Source: CAWACP01 sp963780655 (GTDB lineage: Bacteria; Acidobacteriota; Terriglobia; Bryobacterales; Bryobacteraceae). From it: a stretch of 64,000 bases of DNA. The notes beneath the pieces were generated by a model, which had not been told where the DNA came from, searched no databases, and was given only the letters and a program-made list of their open reading frames with translations. The first letter of the stretch is position 1. Each line of letters begins with the position of its first letter. The position numbers were made by a program, and so were the translations under genes. Of this stretch, positions 23,273 to 30,187 are shown one piece after another. The stretch lies in assembly GCA_963780655.1 (NCBI GenBank), contig CAWACP010000016.1, positions 162,607-226,606 of the forward strand, read 5' to 3'.

Positions 23273-24325
23273 CTACAACTCGCCTGGCTGGATCGGCTTG
23301 GAAATGTAGTCATCCATTCCGGCCCGGAGACAACGCTCGCGGTCCCCGGCCATGGCGTGCGCCGTGAGAGCCAGGATGGGGATGTGTTTCCCGCTTGCCC
23401 TTTCGCCTTCTCGAATCGCCGCAGTGGCCTGGAAACCATCAATCTCCGGCATTTGGATGTCCATCGGCACGAGATCGAACACCTGCTGGCTGAGAAGTTC
23501 CAGCGCCTCTCTTCCCGTTGACGCTAATGCCACGGCATATCCCTGTTTCTCCAGCAGTCTGGCCACTACTCTCTGGTTGACGATCTTGTCTTCCGCAACC
23601 AGAATTCTCCCGGTGCGTTGACCCGCCGCGCCCGGGCCGGGGCTGTCGGCGCACGTGCGTTCCGGCAAAGCCGGCGCGGCCGGTTGGCGGGTGAAACCCA
23701 GGTTGAAGTCAAACTCGCTCCCCGCGCCTTCCGTGCTCTCGATACGGAGACGGCCTCCCATCATATTCACCAGGCGCGCGGCAATAGTAAGCCCGAGTCC
23801 CGTTCCCCCGTACTTCCGGGTGGTTGACGTGTCTGCCTGGGTGAGGGGCTCGAAGATGATTCCTTGCTTTTCCGCCGGAACGCCGATGCCTGTATCGCGG
23901 ACGGAAAAATGAAGCACTACGTCTGGCTCGCGTTTGTGCAGAACCTCGATGCGCAATGACACTTCACCTCGTTCCGTGAACTTGATCGCATTGCCGACCA
24001 GATTGACCAGGATTTGCCGCAGGCGCGTGGGATCTCCGGTGAGTTCATCCGGCACATCGGGCATCGCCTCCCAGGTGAAGTTCAATTTCTTTCGGCCGGC
24101 TTCGAGGGCAAAGGGCCGAAGAGCCTGGTCAATCGTCTCGCGCAATCTGAACGGGAGTGTTTCGAGGCGCAGTTCGATCGCCTCGGTCTTTGAAAAATCC
24201 AGGATCTCGCTCAGTAGCGAAAGCAGATGATCCGATGAGCTCTTCACGAGTCCCAGATATTCGCGCTGCTCCCCGGTAAGCTCGGTGCCGAGCGCCAGTT
24301 CGCTGAATCCGATGATTCCATTCAT
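23273..24325 (-). CDS. C-terminal half of a split hybrid histidine kinase (HATPase and receiver)
   Basis: The 350-residue frame begins MNGIIGFSELAL, exactly the residues that follow HELRTP in an intact HisKA domain. It continues with the ATPase (NLVGNAIKFTERG, DTGIGVPAEKQGIIFEPLTQAD, GGTGLGLTIAARLVNMMGG) and a receiver (ILVAEDKIVNQRVVARLL, VPMDIQMPEIDGFQ, ISKPIQPGEL). The ATG overlaps the stop of the N-terminal half in ATGA, so reinitiation is possible. Another in-frame nonsense codon (TAG, 23273-23275) cuts the last 17 residues (AAIKSLLAHFGDSSSES), which remain readable to 23219. In the receiver the usual AEDN is AEDK. Either a decaying gene or a sequencing indel. Confidence 0.75.
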   Translation of the reverse strand: MNGIIGFSELALGTELTGEQREYLGLVKSSSDHLLSLLSEILDFSKTEAIELRLETLPFRLRETIDQALRPFALEAGRKKLNFTWEAMPDVPDELTGDPTRLRQILVNLVGNAIKFTERGEVSLRIEVLHKREPDVVLHFSVRDTGIGVPAEKQGIIFEPLTQADTSTTRKYGGTGLGLTIAARLVNMMGGRLRIESTEGAGSEFDFNLGFTRQPAAPALPERTCADSPGPGAAGQRTGRILVAEDKIVNQRVVARLLEKQGYAVALASTGREALELLSQQVFDLVPMDIQMPEIDGFQATAAIREGERASGKHIPILALTAHAMAGDRERCLRAGMDDYISKPIQPGEL

Positions 24326-25938
24326 GGCGTGCGCAGCTCATGGCTGATATTCGCGAGGAAGTCGCTTTTCGCCTGGCTGGCTGCCTCGGCGGCTACTCGG
24401 GCTCGCTGCAAGTCCGTCTCGGCCTGTTTGAGGACCTCTATATCAGTACAGGTCCCGAGCCAGCTAACGATATTGCCGGCGGAATCGTAAAGCGGCAGAC
24501 CGCGCACCAGCATCCAGTGAAAACTGCCGTCAGCCTTGCGAAGACGAGTTTCCCTCTCCAGAACGCGGCTGGTGTCCACCGCCAGGTTCCACGCTTCCAG
24601 CGTGCGCTGCCGGTCATCCGGATGAATCGCCTTCAGCCATCCAGGCCCGAGACTCTGTTCCAGGCTCAGGCCAGTGTAGTCCAGCCAGCGCTGATTAAAA
24701 TATGTCTTCGAGCCATCCGGCTGAGCCATCCACACAATCTGGGGCATGGCTTCTGCCAGCGTTCGAAATTTGGCCTCGCTCTCACGCAGCGCCCGCTCGC
24801 TGCGCCTCCGCTCGCTGATGTCAGCGGAGATGTCGATGCTGCCAATCCATTCTCCGCCCTGGTCCAGCAGCGGCGTCTCGGTTATCGATACCGGAAACAC
24901 CCGTCCGTCCCGGGTGCGAACCACGATTTCCCCACTCCAGCTCTCTCCGTTCCGCAGTCGTCGCTCAATGGCTTGTATCTGTTCTTCGCCGATCTCCGGA
25001 TTCGCCACCTCGCGGGCGTCGCGTCCGGACATCTCGTCGGGCCGGAATCCATAGAGCGTCCCCGCGAAGCGATTCGCGTAAGTGATGCGCCCCTCTCGGT
25101 CGCGCCCAATCACGCCCTGGCCAATGCTGTCCAGGATGTGCGCCTGAAGGCGAATGGATTCTTCAGCCCGTCGGCGCTCGGTGATGTCCATCACGACCCC
25201 GGTCGAACGCAGCGGCCTTCCGTGCTCATCGAACATCGCCTCGCCCCGGTCATGAAGCAGGCGCACCCGGCCGTCCGGGCGGATGATGCGGTATTCCATT
25301 TCAACCGTACTGTTTCCAGGCGCCGCCTTCGCTTCCATTTCCCGAAGAGCCTCGCGGTCGTCGGGGTGCACGAACGCAAGGAAATCCGCTACTCTGTTCC
25401 CAAAAGCTCCCCGGGATGTGCCAAAGATCCGGATCGTTACGTCGGCCCATTCCAGGTGATCGTTAACGATGTCGTAATCCCAGCCGCCCACGCAAGCGAT
25501 CCGCACCGCGCTGGACAGCATGCCCTGCTGACGGCTCAATTGATCTTCGGCCAGCTTTCGATCGGTGATGTTGCTGTGCATGACTACTGCGGCCGCCAGG
25601 GAATTCGCAGACAGGGGCGTTGCGGTTAACTGAAACCAGCGCTGTTCATTCGGCACATGGCAGGCATACTCGAGAACAAACTCCGGCGCCTGATCGCAGA
25701 GGACGCGGCGAATTCCGGCAGCGGCATTCCGGGCGTGGCCGGAGCCTTCCCCACCTGCCCGCTCGCACAATTCCAAATAATTCCGCCCCGGGCCGAATTG
25801 CGAATTAGCCAGCCCATTCGCCACAGCGAACCGTTCCCAGGCAGCGTTCAACGCCACGATGACACCTTCACGATCAAGCAGGGCAATATGCGGGGGAAGT
25901 CCGTCGAGTATTGGTGGCTGATCTCGCGACGTTTCCAT
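24322..25938 (-). CDS. N-terminal half of a split hybrid histidine kinase (multi-PAS plus H-box)
   Basis: The 538-residue frame carries four PAS domains: residues about 10-125 (DGLPPHIALLDREGVIVALN), 135-255 (GMLSSAVRIACVGGWDYDIVNDHLEW), 265-380 (HILDSIGQGVIGRDREGRITYANRF) and 390-505 (FRTLAEAMPQIVWMAQPDGSKTYFNQRWLDYTGLS). A helix and the H-box SHELRTP follow, then a stop. In intact homologues the next residues are MNGIIG, which begin the frame at 24325. One missing C in ACGCCCATG (here ACGCCATG) accounts for the break. The phospho-acceptor histidine is in this half, while the ATPase is in the other. No membrane helices are present. Confidence 0.75.
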   Translation of the reverse strand: METSRDQPPILDGLPPHIALLDREGVIVALNAAWERFAVANGLANSQFGPGRNYLELCERAGGEGSGHARNAAAGIRRVLCDQAPEFVLEYACHVPNEQRWFQLTATPLSANSLAAAVVMHSNITDRKLAEDQLSRQQGMLSSAVRIACVGGWDYDIVNDHLEWADVTIRIFGTSRGAFGNRVADFLAFVHPDDREALREMEAKAAPGNSTVEMEYRIIRPDGRVRLLHDRGEAMFDEHGRPLRSTGVVMDITERRRAEESIRLQAHILDSIGQGVIGRDREGRITYANRFAGTLYGFRPDEMSGRDAREVANPEIGEEQIQAIERRLRNGESWSGEIVVRTRDGRVFPVSITETPLLDQGGEWIGSIDISADISERRRSERALRESEAKFRTLAEAMPQIVWMAQPDGSKTYFNQRWLDYTGLSLEQSLGPGWLKAIHPDDRQRTLEAWNLAVDTSRVLERETRLRKADGSFHWMLVRGLPLYDSAGNIVSWLGTCTDIEVLKQAETDLQRARVAAEAASQAKSDFLANISHELRTP

Positions 25939-26027
25939 ATTGCTATGTGCAAAGCGATCGGCTTACCTCTCGGCGCGATTCGAAGCTGGAAGCGATCCGA
26001 TGGGAGTAATAGTCATGTGATCGCACC

Positions 26028-26290
26028 GGCGGTCCGGCGAACCTGGCCACATAGTGATCGGCGGCCGAGCGCATTTCTTCTTCGCCCTGAACTCAGGGCC
26101 GTCCCTCACCCAGGACCACGAAGCAGCTCCGTTAGCGCGGGCTGCCGAGAGGCGTCAGCCGGTGGGAAACGGGATCCTGGCCAGCATCCGCCATCAGCTT
26201 CCTGTCCTGATGTGTCGAGGCGTTACCGGCTGGGTGGTCGTATCGCCTTTCTCGCGCTGCTGCATCGCCAGCTCCATGCTACGAAACCGG
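26028..26290 (-). pseudogene. degraded C-terminal piece of an MlaF-like ABC ATPase
   Basis: With frame changes, the minus strand reads RSMELAMQQREKGDTTTQPVTPRH, then FVVLGEGR, then EEEMRSAADHYVARFAG. These match, in order, ARIMELAIRQRDAAGTTTLLVTHRH, FIVLREGR and EEELLSSKDAYVMRFAG of the intact ATPase at 19632, and the DNA aligns well. Stops and indels separate the blocks. It is a remnant of a paralogous copy. Confidence 0.65.
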
Positions 26291-26295
26291 TCGTC

Positions 26296-26535
26296 CTGCC
26301 CTCCGCCGGGATGAAGGCGAGACAGACTTCGCCACCGACCAGCAGGACATCAGCGCCCGGGGCGATGGCCTCCAACAGGAGCAGCCTGCCTGTGGCAAGC
26401 GCTCCTCCGAGGATGACCAGGAAGGCCGAGCCGGTTGTCGAATGCGAGGGCGCGGCTGAGAATTCTGCTGGCAAACCGAGGCTGGGCGCCGCCTTTACGC
26501 GCCAGCTCTGCAGCGCAAAGGGTCGATGCGCGGAC
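26296..26535 (-). pseudogene. probable remnant of phosphoglycerate kinase
   Basis: The minus strand reads AHRPFALQSWRVKAA, GLPAEF, then FLVILGGALATGRLLLLEAI followed by APGADVLLVGGEVCLAFIPAEG. This follows the phosphoglycerate kinase order AHR, G-LL-x-KEL, VxILGGAKVSDKLxVI, AD-x-LLIGG-x2-A-x-TFL-x-AxG. The KVSDK lysine segment is changed (LATGR), and nothing of the N-terminal or C-terminal domain is present. The match is by eye and moderately convincing. It is joined directly to the ABC ATPase remnant. Confidence 0.4.
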
Positions 26536-26644
26536 CCGCTGCGCGTGGCCGAACGTTGATTACAGTACACGTCGCACAGACCAGCCAGAAAACCTGCGAA
26601 CTCTGCCTGCCGTCGCTGCTGCGGGTGGTATCCGCCACCGATCG

Positions 26645-27256
26645 TCAGCTTCCTTCCACCTGAAGGTCGTTCTCTACCGAGAACACACCCGGTACGCCGT
26701 TGGCCTTGATATTGATGAGGTTTTTGTCGGCCGCGTTCGCAACCACGCCCTTCAGAATCACATGCCCGTTGTTCACAATGATGTGAATGGAAGGCAGGGA
26801 GCGATATCCATAGCGTGTGGACAGCTCCGGATCACCGTAGATGGCCTTGTATTCAGCCAGCCGGATCTGATCGTCCATCGGCGAAGGAGGCAGCACCTCG
26901 ATGTTGTTGACTACGTTCTCGACACCTTCGATGTGCTTCACGACGCGCTCGGCGTCAGATTTCACCGTCGGCCGAGTAACATAACCGTACAAATCGACGG
27001 TATCACCCTCGACTCGGAATTCGAGGTCGTCGAAGACGCCGTAATACGGCAGCATCAGCAGTTGGTGCCGCACCTCCCGGGCGATGCGGTTCTCATTCGC
27101 GTCGCCGCTGAGGAACAGATCACTGTGTTTCTCGTTATCCTTCGCGCATACGCTGGCCGGAAACGCCATGAAGCCGGCGAGTAACAGGGCGGTCGCTGCC
27201 CCGCACCTGCGTGCATCAATTACACCAACCGAACGTCCAAATCGCCTGAGTGACAT
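26645..27256 (-). CDS. exported protein with two BON domains
   Basis: I start at the ATG at 27256, seven bases behind AAAGGAG; the ATG two codons earlier is too close to it. The 203-residue protein has an N-terminal signal sequence (ending near FMAFPASVCA), then a BON domain (IAREVRHQLLMLPYYGVFDDLEFRVEGDTVDLYGYVTRP, ending IEGVENVVNNIEVLP) and a second, spaced BON domain (SIHIIVNNGHVILKGVVANAADKNLINIKANGVPGVFSVENDLQVEG). Exported BON proteins such as OsmY act in envelope stress. It is unrelated in detail to the cytoplasmic triple-BON protein at 17173. It is the only clearly intact gene in a stretch of remnants. Confidence 0.9.
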   Translation of the reverse strand: MSLRRFGRSVGVIDARRCGAATALLLAGFMAFPASVCAKDNEKHSDLFLSGDANENRIAREVRHQLLMLPYYGVFDDLEFRVEGDTVDLYGYVTRPTVKSDAERVVKHIEGVENVVNNIEVLPPSPMDDQIRLAEYKAIYGDPELSTRYGYRSLPSIHIIVNNGHVILKGVVANAADKNLINIKANGVPGVFSVENDLQVEGS

Positions 27257-27546
27257 TCCCATGCTCCTTTCCTCGGCCGGTCGCCCTACCCGGCGCAGCG
27301 GTCAGTGCAGATGCCGGACCAGCACGGTGAATGTTTGTAACTGACTATTACACCTTTGGTTTGTGCGCGGCAGTGCGCCTGATGCGCGTTTTGTCGTGGA
27401 TTCCAGCTGTCGATCTATCGAAGCGCTTCGTCGACGTATCGACCGCACGGAAGTTCGGGTCACCCGCTCGTACCGAACCCGGTGGCAAGGAACATGCAAC
27501 CAGTCAGGGCCACACGAGCGACCAACCGGACACTCCCAGGGCCCCG

Positions 27547-27726
27547 CGCGTCAGGATCCTCGGAACGAAAGGATCCGGCATGGCATACGTCATCCGCGAT
27601 TTCCTTCAACGCAGTGATGGACCGTTTGAGTGGGTCGAGTTGACCAGCGATGAACAGGCGCGCCGGGAATTGAGAATGACCAGTTCCCGGTTGACAGCGA
27701 GAGATGCGCGACGTTGGGCCGCCTGA
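27547..27726 (+). pseudogene. N-terminal fragment of the thioredoxin-reductase-like flavoprotein
   Basis: The frame reads RVRILGTKGSGMAYVIRDFLQRSDGPFEWVELTSDEQARREL, closely matching IKVVGKRESARAYVIRDFLQRSDVPFEWRQVHSDEEAVREA of the gene at 7035. Similarity ends after about 45 residues and the frame stops at 27726. The flavin and NADPH domains are missing. It is either a decayed duplicate or, less likely, a short free-standing thioredoxin-like protein. Confidence 0.7.
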
Positions 27727-28003
27727 ATCCGGCTCTTCAGCTCCCCGAGAAACTGGCTGTAGCTGTCGAGCGGGAGCGACTCCATGGCGTTCTCTATAAT
27801 TGTCGTTCACCTTTGAGCTCGTCACGAACTCGGAGAGCTGGATGGCACATCCCACCCAGCGAATTTTGTCAGCAGTTTTGTCAGCAGGAGGATCCAGTCT
27901 TATGCGTTTCCACAATTCTCAGCAACCTCGCAGAGTCATCAAGAGTGATCAAAATAGCCCCAAAACGAGAAACATAATCACAGATGGGACTTGACGCGTA
28001 TGG
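27727..28003. other. non-coding stretch left of the tRNA fragment
   Basis: No gene is recognised. Base composition turns lower in GC towards 27890-27995 (AAAATAGCCCCAAAACGAG), unlike the core regions, as often seen at the edge of integrated elements. A short tandem, TTTTGTCAGCA, occurs twice at about 27866 and 27877. Confidence 0.35.
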
Positions 28004-28049
28004 TTTCGTAATCAGCAGGTCGCCGGTTCGATCCCGGCGGGTGGCTCCA
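28004..28049 (+). other. 3' half of tRNA-Thr(CGU), probable integration scar (att)
   Basis: The sequence TTTCGTAATCAGCAGGTCGC continuing CGGTTCGATCCCGGCGGGTGGCTCCA matches the anticodon loop (CGT), the 3' anticodon strand ATCAG, a full T-arm (CCGG-TTCGATC-CCGG), the 3' acceptor strand GGGTGGC, a discriminator and CCA. The 5' half is missing: upstream there is no acceptor or D-arm. Such 3' tRNA ends are left where an integrative element inserted into a tRNA gene. Confidence 0.72.
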
Positions 28050-28198
28050 ATCGAAGGTTGATATGCGGCTCACACCGTGAACTGGTGGCGGATGGGATAC
28101 CGAAACGCTGCGCGTCTGCCAGCTTTGCCTGTCGACGTCGGCAGCGGCGCCCCCCGGAGGACAGACCAGAGCGGCTCGGCAATCATCCAGCACTTCCG
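28050..28198. other. gap between the tRNA fragment and the trmJ remnant
   Basis: No gene or recognisable repeat. The short minus-strand frame through the tRNA fragment gives the frequent spurious peptide SNRRPADYE, an artefact of tRNA sequence. Confidence 0.35.
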
Positions 28199-28485
28199 CT
28201 TCCAGACGATCTGGCGCGGCATGCCCATCAGCGCCTCGACTGGGTGAGAGTCACTTAACTCGCGTACCATCCGCCTGACGCGGGGCGGCGTGGACTGCAT
28301 TGCCGCACAGCCGGAGAGATCGAGCGGCTCCGGCAGGTAAGCGGTGATGCGCTCGACTTCTTCCGATCGGGCCGCCCCTCGCTTTCTCGGGCGTCTTAAC
28401 GCCAGCCGAGGTTTATGGACGCTTGCTCTTGCCGCGTGGGGAGGCGCATCAGCCAGTAGTACCACCGCGCCCGCTCCGACGGCCG
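28199..28485 (-). pseudogene. degraded partial copy of the trmJ-like methyltransferase gene
   Basis: The minus strand matches the last third of the intact gene at 29444: EEVERITAYLPEPLDLSGCAAMQSTPPRVRRMVREL against EDVERITGYLLEALDLSGYAATQSTPPRVRRMVREL, then VEALMGMPRQIVWK against AEALMGMLRQIVWK. The nucleotide match extends through the RQEHESMNLGQ region with frameshifts and an internal deletion of about 200 bases, resuming at the VGAGAVV segment. It has no start and its frame runs on past the old stop, so it is not functional. Confidence 0.8.
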
Positions 28486-28872
28486 ACCATCTGCAGCTGG
28501 ACGGCCCTCTGGTGTCGGCGCAGCGTCCAGTTTCGTGGCCTCGCAGATCTGCCACTCCTCGATGTCCAGCGGAATGGTCGATCTCCCAGGGCCGGAGGCT
28601 GGTCCTGGCCGTGCTGCCGCCGAGAGGCTCCTGCATCGTGCGGTTGAACTGAGCCAGAACTGTCTCGAGCCAACTTCGTCGCCGCTGAGGCACGTAGGCC
28701 ATACCTGAGTTCTTTAGTCGGCCACGCCACGCGCGACATCGTGCCGTTCGAAAATCTTCAGTTTTCGTGTGATTGAGTAGCCGCGGGACAGAGGCGCGTT
28801 ACACCAGGGGTAATTCAACAGAACCCGTGTACCTCGGAGTTCAGGACAACATCGCTCGGCGGCCCGGACCCA
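28486..28872. other. non-coding stretch between the trmJ remnant and hypA
   Basis: A weak minus-strand frame (to 28702, MAYVPQRRRSW) runs through this region and into the trmJ remnant but shows no recognisable domain. Nothing else is seen. Confidence 0.35.
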
Positions 28873-29253
28873 TCACCCGGCAGCCGCGGCCTGGGCGCGT
28901 TCTTCGTCCTCCTCGGCGAGGAGGTCCACCCAACTCACGATAATCTCGTCGCCGCCGACCGGTTCCGTAAGCGTCGAACAGCAGGACGGGCAACCGAACT
29001 CGAAGCCAGACGCCGGAAAGGTGATGTCGCATGCTGGGCAGTGGTTCCGCCGCGGCGCCCGGTTGAACGAAAGCTCCACGCCCTCGAAGCCACGCGCTGC
29101 GGCGATTTCGTCAAAACAGAACCGCAGGGAAGCCGGGTCCGCGCCGGCCAGGTCTCCGATCGTAAGGCCGATTCTGATTACGCGCTCTCCGGGCTCGCGG
29201 CTGAACCCGCTCACACTGTCAACGATGGCTGTCGCAATCCGCATCTCGTGCAT
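28873..29253 (-). CDS. hypA: HypA/HybF hydrogenase nickel-insertion accessory protein
   Basis: The 126-residue protein starts MHEMRIATAIVDSV, with the nickel-binding His at position 2 as required. It has the HypA core (RVIRIGLTIGDLAGADPASLRFCFDEIAA, with a V-x-IG-x-LxGxDPxSL-type segment) and the zinc site CPAC (about 76) and CPSC (about 93). The acidic C-terminus (LLAEEDEERAQAAAAG) is an extension. HypA loads nickel into [NiFe] hydrogenases and, in some bacteria, urease. No hypB-F or hydrogenase gene is within this window, so it is an orphan here. Whether it still serves a hydrogenase elsewhere is open. Confidence 0.92.
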   Translation of the reverse strand: MHEMRIATAIVDSVSGFSREPGERVIRIGLTIGDLAGADPASLRFCFDEIAAARGFEGVELSFNRAPRRNHCPACDITFPASGFEFGCPSCCSTLTEPVGGDEIIVSWVDLLAEEDEERAQAAAAG

Positions 29254-29368
29254 AGCAGCAGACTACCTTTTGGAGATCATGGCCGGCGGCACGTCTCTTT
29301 GCGATCGTGCTGGTCTTCGCGGGCATAACGCGTTGCCCCGCTCCGCGCCGGCTATGGCTACGGGGTAA

Positions 29369-29388
29369 GGCGCTCTGATTTGAGCGCC
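29369..29388. terminator. possible terminator hairpin behind trmJ
   Basis: GGCGCTC (29369-29375) pairs with GAGCGCC (29382-29388) over a 6-base loop. There is no T-run on either side, so its strength is doubtful. It lies between trmJ and hypA. Confidence 0.35.
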
Positions 29389-29443
29389 ACTCACCATGAA
29401 TTATTCTCCTGTCCGGCCCGAATTCATACCAGGAAAATTCCGG

Positions 29444-30187
29444 TTATTGCTTCAGCTTCCAGACGATCTGCCGCAGCATGCCCATCAGCGCCTCGGCAGA
29501 GTGAGAAGTCACCTGCAACTCGCGAACCATCCGCCTGACCCGAGGCGGCGTGGACTGCGTTGCGGCATAGCCGGAGAGATCGAGCGCTTCCAGCAGGTAC
29601 CCGGTGATGCGCTCGACGTCCTCCGATGGGACCGCCTTCCGCTTCTCGGGCGTCTTAACGCCAGTCCGCCGCACCAACTCATACAGGCACACGGCAACGG
29701 CCTGGCCGAGGTTCATGGACTCGTGCTCCTGCCGCGTGGGGATGCGCATCAGCCAGTGGCACCAGCTCAGGTCGTCGTTCGACAGTCCGAATTTTTCGGA
29801 GCCGAACAGCAAAGCAACGCGTTCGCCCGCGAGCGCCCGCCGTATCAGCCGCGCGCCATATTCGAGCCGCCTCAACGGATGCTGCAATTGCCGGTGGCCG
29901 ATGGACGTGGTCCCCACCACTACGGAACAGTCCGCAACGGCTTCACCTACGGTCTGGAACTCCTCAGCGCTCCGCACCACGGCGCCCGCGCCCACGGCCG
30001 ACCGCGCTTCCCGAAAGGCGACCTCGTACGGGTTCACCACCCGCAGCCGCAGGAATCCGAAGTTGCTCATGGCGCGCGCGGCGGCGCCGATATTCAGAGG
30101 GTTGCGCGGCGACACCAGGACGACGCGCAGATTGTCCGCGGAAGCCTCACTGCTCGAGGTAGGTGTAGCCGTTGAGGCCCTCTTCAT
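29444..30187 (-). CDS. trmJ: TrmJ-like tRNA/rRNA 2'-O-methyltransferase (SpoU/TrmH family)
   Basis: The 247-residue protein has the SPOUT motifs: motif 1 LVSPRNPLNIGAAARAMSNFGF (about residues 24-45), motif 2 VALLFGSEKFGLSNDDLSWCHWLMRIPT and motif 3 SMNLGQAVAVCLYEL, followed by a helical C-terminus (DVERITGYLLEALDLSG). TrmJ 2'-O-methylates position 32 of tRNAs with S-adenosylmethionine. The listed ATG overlaps the end of speA by 41 bases; a later start is possible because the fold begins near residue 19. It is the last gene of the speA transcript, and a broken copy of its 3' end lies 1 kb away. Confidence 0.9.
   Translation of the reverse strand: MKRASTATPTSSSEASADNLRVVLVSPRNPLNIGAAARAMSNFGFLRLRVVNPYEVAFREARSAVGAGAVVRSAEEFQTVGEAVADCSVVVGTTSIGHRQLQHPLRRLEYGARLIRRALAGERVALLFGSEKFGLSNDDLSWCHWLMRIPTRQEHESMNLGQAVAVCLYELVRRTGVKTPEKRKAVPSEDVERITGYLLEALDLSGYAATQSTPPRVRRMVRELQVTSHSAEALMGMLRQIVWKLKQ

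Noticed and set aside
27978..28193. 71-codon minus-strand frame ending SNRRPADYETIRVKSHL
   Set aside because: A well-known spurious translation of tRNA sequence; it crosses the tRNA-Thr fragment.
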